From assembly GCA_019308905.1 (NCBI GenBank), contig JAFDHF010000003.1, positions 92,336 to 156,335 on the forward strand: a stretch of DNA of 64,000 bases, given 5' to 3'. Shown here one piece after another: positions 58,096-64,000 of the stretch. A program made the translations under genes and the position numbers. Under the pieces are notes generated by a model that did no database searches, had not been told where the DNA came from, and saw only the letters and a list, made by a program, of their open reading frames with translations. Numbering within the stretch: the stretch's first letter is position 1; every line of letters begins with the position of its first letter. Source of the stretch: Deltaproteobacteria bacterium. GTDB lineage: Bacteria; Desulfobacterota; BSN033; WVXP01.

Positions 58096-59208
58096 ATGAA
58101 AAGAACGAGGAGGTATTCGAAAGGGAAACAGAAGATGACGAGGAGAGAGTTCCTCAAAACCACGGCCGCCATAGGCGCCAGTGTTTCTGTGGGCCCTTTC
58201 ATATTAGGGACCAAGGGTCAGAAGTTGGCAAAAACCCTGAGAGTGGACAACTGGGGAGGGGCATACCAGGATGCCTGCCGAATCGGATACAGGCTCTTTG
58301 AAGAGAAGTACGGTGTCAAGATCATTGAAGGGAGTTTTGCCACGACCGACGAGATGCTTGCAAAAATCAAAGCCAGTCCTCCTGGGGAATACGATGCCGT
58401 GTACTTGGACGACACGGGGGTATATAAGGGAATCAAACAGGGCCTTATCGAACCCCTTGATGAGAACAACCTGACGAATTACAAGTATCAGATGAAAAAA
58501 TTCCAGCATCCCCCGTATGACCCTGGTCCTGAAATCTACTCCATGGCGAACGAATATTACTCGACTGCGCTGGTTTACAATACGGACGCGATTGCAGGGA
58601 CGCCTGAATCGTGGGAGATCCTGTGGGATAAGAAATACAGCAAGAGGATATCCCTTTGGGATTGGGCGTGGTGCCGGATTGCCAATACTGCACTCTACTT
58701 GGGGCAGAACCCGAACGATATCTCCGATATTGATGCGGTCTTCAAGGCTATGAGCGAACTCAACAGGTCCGTGCTGAAGTATTACAAGTCCGGGATGGAG
58801 ATGCAGCAGCTTTTGACGAATAGAGATGTTGTCTTGGGAGAGTTCTGGAGTGGTCGGACGCTGGCCCTTAAAGATCAAGGTGTGCCTGTCTGGTTCAAGA
58901 TCCCCAAGGAAGGAGCGTTCATCAATGTGGGCACGGTCTGCGCGGCAAGAGGGACGAAGAAGAAGCTGACAACGGAACTGTTTATCAACTTTATCACCGG
59001 CCCAGAGTCCTATCCGAAAATAGCAGAAAAGATTCACTATGTCCCCTGCCTCGACCCAAAATACTACAAGGTGAGTGAGCCGATCCGGTCCAACCCCGAG
59101 TTCAATCCGGAGGCTGTAGAAAAGTGTGTCATCACCGACAACGCGTATAAGGACAAACACGAGAAGGAGTGGACCGAGCGCTTCAATCTGATGAAGGCAG
59201 CTGGATGA
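58096..59208 (+). CDS. PotD-type ABC transporter substrate-binding protein (Tat signal)
   Basis: A 370-residue periplasmic binding protein of the spermidine/putrescine-binding (PotD/SBP_bac_8-like) family. The N-terminus has a twin-arginine-type signal MTRREFLKTTAAIGASVSVGPFIL. The body contains TLRVDNWGGAYQDACRIGYRLFEEKYGVKI, ASPPGEYDAVYLDDTGVYKGIKQGLIEPLDENN, YNTDAIAGTPESWEILWDKKY and AWCRIANTALYLGQNPND. ATG 58096 follows AGGAGGGAGG. Context (MttB-type methyltransferase in the same operon) suggests a methylated amine such as a betaine as ligand instead of a polyamine (inference). Confidence 0.88.
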   Translation: MKRTRRYSKGKQKMTRREFLKTTAAIGASVSVGPFILGTKGQKLAKTLRVDNWGGAYQDACRIGYRLFEEKYGVKIIEGSFATTDEMLAKIKASPPGEYDAVYLDDTGVYKGIKQGLIEPLDENNLTNYKYQMKKFQHPPYDPGPEIYSMANEYYSTALVYNTDAIAGTPESWEILWDKKYSKRISLWDWAWCRIANTALYLGQNPNDISDIDAVFKAMSELNRSVLKYYKSGMEMQQLLTNRDVVLGEFWSGRTLALKDQGVPVWFKIPKEGAFINVGTVCAARGTKKKLTTELFINFITGPESYPKIAEKIHYVPCLDPKYYKVSEPIRSNPEFNPEAVEKCVITDNAYKDKHEKEWTERFNLMKAAG

Positions 59209-59244
59209 TGCTTACCGGGGAAACGGTGCCTACGTCGGTTTCCG

Positions 59245-60369
59245 ATGGAGGAACTCGAGGCACCGTCTCCCTTTCCGGGCCCAACTATGATTGACGTCGA
59301 ATTGCGACGGATAACAAAGAGATTTGGGGACTTCACGGCTGTCAATGATATTTCCCTCGGAGTCGAGAAGGGAGAGTTTCTCTCGCTGTTGGGTCCGAGC
59401 GGGTGTGGCAAGACGACCACGTTGAGAATCATTGCAGGATTTGAGGAGCCCTCCAAAGGTTCTGTCTTCATAAAGGGAAGATGTGTCGATGATGTGCCGC
59501 CCTACCAGAGGAACATCGGGATGGTTTTCCAAAACTACGCCCTGTTCCCTCACAAGACTGTTTTCGGTAACATAGCCTACGGGCTTCGGATGCGAAATAT
59601 TGAAAAGAGGGAGATCAGGAGACGGGTGGGAGAAATCCTCGAGATGGTCAAACTCTCGGGCTTCGAAGATAGGAAGCCGCATCAACTGAGCGGCGGGCAG
59701 CAGCAGCGTGTCGCTCTTGCGAGGGCACTGGTCATACGGCCGGACGTTCTTCTTCTGGATGAACCCTTGAGCAATCTCGATGCGAAACTCCGAGAAGAGA
59801 TGCGGGTAGAAACTAAGAGAATCCAACAGAGTGTGGGTATTACTACCCTCTATGTGACACACGACCAGGTGGAAGCCCTCTCCATGTCAGATCGTGTCGC
59901 TATCATGGAGCAAGGGTCGATTGTACAGATGGGGACTCCCCGCGATGTTTACGAAATCCCCGCCAGTCCCTTTGTTGCCGACTTCATGGGGCAATCGAAT
60001 CATTTGGATGGGGAGATCGCCTCAACCCGGGACAGAGAATCAGAGATCCGTACCGAAAGTGGGCTTAGGATTGTTGCCAAGTTGACAGAGGGGTTGCAGG
60101 AAAAGAGGCGTGTCCGGCTTTTCGTCCGCGTGGAGACTGTGGAGCTTTCACTGGAGCCTTTCCCAGAGCGTGAGAATGTGTTTGCAGGAAGGGTGGAGAG
60201 TATCTCCTATCACGGCAGTAGCACCCTTTACTACGTCCGCCTGGATGAAAGAACACGCTTGGTAGTGGAAAAACCAAGGCACGATGCTCAGAACATGAAA
60301 ATCCAGGAAGACTCGCGGGTCTGGATCAGGATCCCACCTCAGGAATGTATTACGCTTCCCTTAGGGTGA
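59245..60369 (+). CDS. PotA-type ABC transporter ATP-binding protein
   Basis: A 374-residue ATPase: VELRRITKRFGDFTAVNDISLGVEKGEFLSLLGPSGCGKTTTLRIIAGFEEP (Walker A GPSGCGKTT), Q-loop VFQNYALFPHKTVFGNIAYGL, signature LSGGQQQRVALARAL, Walker B LLLDEPLSNLDAKLREEM and H-loop TLYVTHDQ. A TOBE_2 domain follows (about 285-370). ATG 59245 or ATG 59287 could be the start; neither has a clear ribosome site. It energises the two permeases that follow. Confidence 0.92.
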   Translation: MEELEAPSPFPGPTMIDVELRRITKRFGDFTAVNDISLGVEKGEFLSLLGPSGCGKTTTLRIIAGFEEPSKGSVFIKGRCVDDVPPYQRNIGMVFQNYALFPHKTVFGNIAYGLRMRNIEKREIRRRVGEILEMVKLSGFEDRKPHQLSGGQQQRVALARALVIRPDVLLLDEPLSNLDAKLREEMRVETKRIQQSVGITTLYVTHDQVEALSMSDRVAIMEQGSIVQMGTPRDVYEIPASPFVADFMGQSNHLDGEIASTRDRESEIRTESGLRIVAKLTEGLQEKRRVRLFVRVETVELSLEPFPERENVFAGRVESISYHGSSTLYYVRLDERTRLVVEKPRHDAQNMKIQEDSRVWIRIPPQECITLPLG

Positions 60370-60377
60370 TTCCGAAA

Positions 60378-61289
60378 ATGAACGTTCTGAGGTCGAGAGT
60401 AGTTCTCCACCTGCTTCTCTATCTTCGGAAGAGGAAGAGGCTCAGGAGTTTCTTGCCTGTTCTTCCCTCGGCAATCTGGGTTCTCCTTTTCCTCTTTGTC
60501 CCCTTAATGATCATTTTGTTTTATAGTTTCTCCATGCGAGGTGAGGGAGGCACTATCATCGCCTCCTTCGGCTTGCAGAATTACAGGCACTTTTGGACGA
60601 CTCCCATATACACGAGAACCGTTTTCAAGTCCCTAGCCATTGGGTTTGAGGTGACCCTTGTCTGTCTCGTCCTCGGCTACCTCCCCGCTTACTACCTTGC
60701 CCGCTTGAAGACGGCGCGGCGTATTTTTCTGATTATCCTTTTGATCATACCCTTCTGGACTTCGATTATCATAAGAACCTACTCATGGATTCTCATCTTG
60801 GGTAGGCGCGGCCCCATAAACTACTACTTGATGAAATGGAGATTGATCGAGCAGCCCATCCAACTCCTGTATAACGAGTTTTCCGTCATACTGGGTCTGG
60901 TCCACATCATGCTGCCATTTATGATACTTCCGATCTTTGCCTCCATTGACCGGATGGATCAGAGCCTGCTGGATGCTTCCAAGAGCCTGGGGGCAGGAGA
61001 GAGACGGACCTTTCTTGAGATCACCTTCCCGCTGAGTCTTCCGGGAGTGAGTGCAGGATGTCTTCTCGTTTTCATCATATCCGTGGGGGCTTTCTTGACG
61101 CCGGCCATGTTGGGAGGGCCCGGAGATATGATGATAGCCATGTTGATTCAGCAGAATTTCTTGATGCTTTTCGACTGGCCCTTCGGCTCCGCAGCAGCGA
61201 TTATCTACTTGATTATGATCGTGTTTATTGTCTTTGTCTTCAACAAGGCCATAGGGTTGGATAAGATCTGGATGGGAACCCAGAGGTAG
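60378..61289 (+). CDS. PotB-type ABC transporter permease
   Basis: A 303-residue inner-membrane permease with six predicted helices: LPSAIWVLLFLFVPLMIILFYSFSMRGEGG at the first helix, ILLIIPFWTSIIIRTYSWILILGRRGPIN, and the EAA loop LDASKSLGAGERRTFLEITFPLSLPGVSAGCLLVFIISVGAFLTPAMLGGPGDMMIAMLI. ATG 60378 has AGGGTGAT upstream; ATG 60345 is an alternative that would overlap the ATPase gene. Confidence 0.92.
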   Translation: MNVLRSRVVLHLLLYLRKRKRLRSFLPVLPSAIWVLLFLFVPLMIILFYSFSMRGEGGTIIASFGLQNYRHFWTTPIYTRTVFKSLAIGFEVTLVCLVLGYLPAYYLARLKTARRIFLIILLIIPFWTSIIIRTYSWILILGRRGPINYYLMKWRLIEQPIQLLYNEFSVILGLVHIMLPFMILPIFASIDRMDQSLLDASKSLGAGERRTFLEITFPLSLPGVSAGCLLVFIISVGAFLTPAMLGGPGDMMIAMLIQQNFLMLFDWPFGSAAAIIYLIMIVFIVFVFNKAIGLDKIWMGTQR

Positions 61290-61325
61290 GCGGCCCGTGC
61301 CCGGGTCCAGGCGATAGACAAGACC

Positions 61326-62198
61326 ATGTCCCATACCAAGAAACACAGGATGGATGCTCTCTTAGTCATAACCGTGTCGATTTATGTGTTTCTTTTCGTC
61401 CCGGTGTTTATCGTCATTTTGATGTCCTTTCATCCCCACAGCGTTGTCTCCTTCCCCATGCCCGGCTATACATTGAAGTGGTACAGGGAGTTCTGGCATG
61501 ACAGGCCGTTGATTGACTCTTTGGTTAACAGCATTCTTCTCGGCGTGTTCTCCTCGGTTCTTGCGGGTGCCATCGGCACCCTGGCAGCTGTCGGTTTCGT
61601 GAGATCCAGGTTCAGGGGCAAGCAACTATTCGGAGCAATCATCCTCTCCCCAATGATACTCTCAGGCATTATCACCGGGATCGCCTTGCTCAGTTTCATC
61701 ACAGCGGTCCATGTATACAAGTCCTTCACCGTACTGGTGATCGGCCACACTCTTCTGACGTTTCCATATGTCTTTCTCGTTGTTCAGACCCAGCTCTATG
61801 GTTTCGATCGATCCATGGAGGAGGCCTCCATGAGCCTCGGCGCCAATGAGCTTGAAACGTTTTTCTACGTAACCTTACCGAATATCCTGCCCTCAGTTGT
61901 TGCCGGGATGCTCTTCGCATTTACCATCTCGATCGATGAATTCGTGGCCACTCAATGCTGGGTTACGCCGTCGACCGAGACGATTCCGATCAAGGTATTT
62001 TCCATGTTGCGGTTTGAAGTGACCCCTAAGGTCAATGTTTTGGGGACAATCATCGTTGCCGTGACCATCACCTTTCCCCTTTTGGCTGAGAGACTGATGG
62101 CCCGCAGGATGGGAGTGAGATTGGCCCGCCAACAGAGGAGAGCTGAGGCTGGGGCGGATCTGGGCCTCAAGGGGGAGAGTTTCTGTTCGGGGAGATAG
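61326..62198 (+). CDS. PotC-type ABC transporter permease
   Basis: A 290-residue inner-membrane permease. Helices include LLVITVSIYVFLFVPVFIVILMSF (first) and AIILSPMILSGIITGIALLSFI. The EAA loop is MEEASMSLGANELETFFYVTLPNILPSVVAGMLFAFTISIDEFVATQCW, and the last helix is VLGTIIVAVTITFPLLAERLMARR. It completes the importer with PotB and PotA homologues and lies 5 bp before the MttB-type gene. Confidence 0.92.
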   Translation: MSHTKKHRMDALLVITVSIYVFLFVPVFIVILMSFHPHSVVSFPMPGYTLKWYREFWHDRPLIDSLVNSILLGVFSSVLAGAIGTLAAVGFVRSRFRGKQLFGAIILSPMILSGIITGIALLSFITAVHVYKSFTVLVIGHTLLTFPYVFLVVQTQLYGFDRSMEEASMSLGANELETFFYVTLPNILPSVVAGMLFAFTISIDEFVATQCWVTPSTETIPIKVFSMLRFEVTPKVNVLGTIIVAVTITFPLLAERLMARRMGVRLARQQRRAEAGADLGLKGESFCSGR

Positions 62199-62203
62199 CA
62201 ATC

Positions 62204-63652
62204 ATGAGGAACGATTTTCTTGTTCGTTGTCAACCGAAGCTCAGCCTCCTCGATGAGGAGCAGAAGCGGGAGATCCATCTGGCGAGTTTGAATGTGCTTG
62301 AGCGGACGGGTATCGTGGTGCATGATGAGGAGTCTTTACGGCTGTTGAGAGAGGCGGGTTGTGAAATCAGGGAAAACAAGAGGGTCCATATTCCACCAGC
62401 AGTAGTCGAGGAGGCTCTTCGAAGCGTGCCGCCGAGAATATCGATATACGACCGTGACGCTAAACTCTCCATGCTGCTGGAAGGCCGCAAATCCTATTTC
62501 GGTACGGGCTCAGATACGCCCAATGTCATTGACTTCGAGACGGGGAGACGCAGGAAGGCCGTACTGGCGGATGTCGAGAGGGCTGCACTGTTGGCCGACG
62601 GCCTGAGCGAGGTTGATTTTGTCATGAGCATGGGACTGGCCAGTGATGTGCCAGCAGAGCTTTCGGACAGATATCATTTTGCGGCCATGGTTTCGAACTC
62701 AACGAAACCTATCATGTTCACCGCGTGGAGTCTCGATGGATTGAGAGACATCTACCAGATGGCTGCCGCCGTAGCGGGGGGCGAAGAGAGGCTAAGGAGA
62801 AACCCTTTTATTATCCATTATGCCGAACCCATCGCGCCTTTTGTACATCCCAGGGAATCTCTCGAGAAACTCCTCTTCTGTGCAGAAAAAGGGATCCCGG
62901 TGGAATACCATTGTATAAGTATGGGTGGAACGACCGCCCCGGCAACCCTTGCAGGCAGTGTTGTTCAGGCCAATGCCAGGATGTTGAGCGGTGTAGTCAT
63001 CCATCAGCTGAAAGCAAAGGGTGCCCCGCTCATCGTGCAGGCACCGGTGATCTTCTTCGACATGAGGACCTCTTTGATGCCCTATTTCGGGCCAGAGTGG
63101 TGCGTGAGTGCAGCGACCAGTAAAGAGATGGCAATGTTCTACGGAATCCCCACTTTTGGCAAGGCGGGTGTGACCGATTCCAAGGTGTTCGACCAACAGG
63201 CTGGTATAGAGATCGGGATGTCGATTCTTGCCGAAAATCTTGTGGGAAACAACCTGATTCACGATATGGGTTATCTCGAGTCTGGCCTGACCTCTTGCCT
63301 CGAGTCCCTTGTTGTTTGCAGCGAAGTTGTCAGCATGGCAAGAAGAATCATGCGGGGAATCGATCTGAGTCCTGAACACTTCTGTTTGGATTTGATGGAC
63401 CGTGTTGGGCCGGAAGGCAACTATCTGGCCGAGGACCATACAGCACGTCATTTTCGAAGGGAGTTTTGGTTTCCAAGAATCCTGGACCGCTATCCCTATG
63501 AGGCCTGGATGGAAGAAGGGGGCAAGACATTGGCAGAGAAAGCCCACATGGAGGCTGAGAGAGTTTTTCGAGAACATGTGCCAAAAGCACTGCAGCCCGA
63601 GATTCGAGAGGCTCTTTATGAAACTCTCGAAAAGGGCAAGGAGAGGGCATAG
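62204..63652 (+). CDS. MttB-family (trimethylamine/betaine) corrinoid methyltransferase, non-pyrrolysine type
   Basis: A 482-residue member of the MttB superfamily. Family segments are LLDEEQKREIHLASLNVLERTGIVVHDEESLRLLREAGCEI, YFGTGSDTPNVIDFETGRRRKAVLADVERAALLADGLSEVDFVMSMG, STKPIMFTAWSLDGLRDI, EYHCISMGGTTAPATLAGSVVQANARMLSGVVIHQL and AGVTDSKVFDQQAGIEIGMSILAENLV. The frame has no internal amber codon, so it belongs to the non-pyrrolysine group that demethylates compounds such as glycine betaine, proline betaine or carnitine, passing the methyl to a corrinoid protein. No corrinoid protein or MtrH/MtqA-type partner lies in the window. ATG 62204 is 5 bp after potC. Confidence 0.9.
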   Translation: MRNDFLVRCQPKLSLLDEEQKREIHLASLNVLERTGIVVHDEESLRLLREAGCEIRENKRVHIPPAVVEEALRSVPPRISIYDRDAKLSMLLEGRKSYFGTGSDTPNVIDFETGRRRKAVLADVERAALLADGLSEVDFVMSMGLASDVPAELSDRYHFAAMVSNSTKPIMFTAWSLDGLRDIYQMAAAVAGGEERLRRNPFIIHYAEPIAPFVHPRESLEKLLFCAEKGIPVEYHCISMGGTTAPATLAGSVVQANARMLSGVVIHQLKAKGAPLIVQAPVIFFDMRTSLMPYFGPEWCVSAATSKEMAMFYGIPTFGKAGVTDSKVFDQQAGIEIGMSILAENLVGNNLIHDMGYLESGLTSCLESLVVCSEVVSMARRIMRGIDLSPEHFCLDLMDRVGPEGNYLAEDHTARHFRREFWFPRILDRYPYEAWMEEGGKTLAEKAHMEAERVFREHVPKALQPEIREALYETLEKGKERA

Positions 63653-64000
63653 AGGAAATCGCAGGTTGTCCTTGATGTGCCGAGAAATGAGAGTCTTTTG
63701 CGTCCTCTCGAACCTTACCGGTTCTCTCTGGACTGTGGAAAAGGAGCTCGCCACAGACCCCGGGAACCGAGGGGGTGGTCCGCTTTGATCCATCCTCCTG
63801 GTCTCTTTTGAAGCAGATCTAACGGTTTGACAAAAGGTGGTTTTTTTGGACAATTCGGTCTTTACTTTCCTATACCGCAGGGAACCGGTCCGTTTCAACC
63901 CACCAGGTGGATCCGTCAACCCCCTATCCCTCAAGATAAGCCCCCGTTATCATTGGTAAACCAGGAAATCCCCACCACGTGGCACGACTTTCGCTCTACC
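63653..64000. other. 348-bp terminal intergenic region
   Basis: No gene is supported. A TTGACA at 63827-63832 and a TTGGAC/TATACC pair near 63846-63876 (19-bp spacing) may include a promoter for a gene beyond the window. Short GC-rich inverted words near 63760-63780 could end the MttB transcript, but no clean terminator is seen. Confidence 0.4.

Noticed and set aside
62204..63652. Pyrrolysine-containing MttB with amber readthrough
   Set aside because: The gene reads through to its normal stop without any in-frame TAG, and no pyl genes are present in the window.

Overview
The window (64 kb, moderately GC-rich, densely coding on both strands) looks like the chromosome of an anaerobic Gram-negative bacterium, most likely a member of the Desulfobacterota (former Deltaproteobacteria). 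The evidence is a Kdo/heptose lipopolysaccharide pathway, LptF, LpxL and ExbB/ExbD/TonB (outer membrane), rubredoxin next to an NAD(P)H/FAD oxidoreductase (oxygen defence in anaerobes), an MttB-family corrinoid methyltransferase, and the SH3-anchor family. The lineage is an inference from gene content; no rRNA gene is present.

Layout. 1-5.9 kb: end of a HEAT-repeat gene, a heptosyltransferase-like protein, then a tight run of poorly understood nucleic-acid-type genes (stand-alone EF-Tu domain II-like protein, DUF763, Clp1/Grc3-type kinase, DUF488) and a lytic transglycosylase. 6.2-8.7 kb: tRNA-Gly, tRNA-Cys, a divergent serine hydroxymethyltransferase paralog and tRNA-Leu. 8.7-11.3 kb (minus strand): DUF72, rubredoxin and its likely reductase. 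12-18.5 kb: an uncharacterised basic protein, an SH3-anchor protein, GNAT, Sua5/YciO-type protein, amidohydrolase, RarA and LptF. 18.6-23.7 kb: a large TPR protein with ExbB, ExbD and TonB, apparently one envelope energy-transduction unit. 23.7-27 kb (minus): Kdo operon kdsB-kdsA-[transaldolase-CBS fusion]-kdsC. 27.2-33 kb: ftsB, lpxL, and a minus-strand heptose set (radical SAM/B12 protein, waaF-like, rfaE1, rfaE2). 33.4-44.5 kb: a surface-glycan locus of six glycosyltransferases, a double Kdo/heptose-type kinase, a phosphodiesterase-superfamily enzyme and a dehydrogenase-acyltransferase fusion. 44.6-56.3 kb: an operon joining an Opp/Dpp-type importer to hydantoinase, carbamoylase, racemase, aminotransferase and one unknown protein. 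56.4-57.1 kb: a spermidine-synthase-like protein. 57.3-63.7 kb: an XRE-cupin regulator followed by a Pot-type ABC importer and an MttB-family methyltransferase.

Two things stand out. First, the slot normally held by kdsD (SIS-CBS arabinose-5-phosphate isomerase) holds a transaldolase/fructose-6-phosphate-aldolase-like domain fused to a KdsD-type CBS pair. This suggests a different source, or different control, of arabinose 5-phosphate for Kdo synthesis. Second, three copies of a 300-428 bp non-coding element (8002, 11513, 33067) have near-perfect terminal inverted repeats GTGGAGTTTCC...GGAAACTCCAC, flanking direct duplications (CTACGCGT, CTCACTCG within a longer match, and a match ending TCCTTAAG), and an internal CACGAA-type minisatellite that accounts for all of their length variation. 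Degenerate relatives lie at about 4.6, 6.0, 14.2 and 44.6 kb. They look like MITE-type mobile elements and border several of the functional modules.
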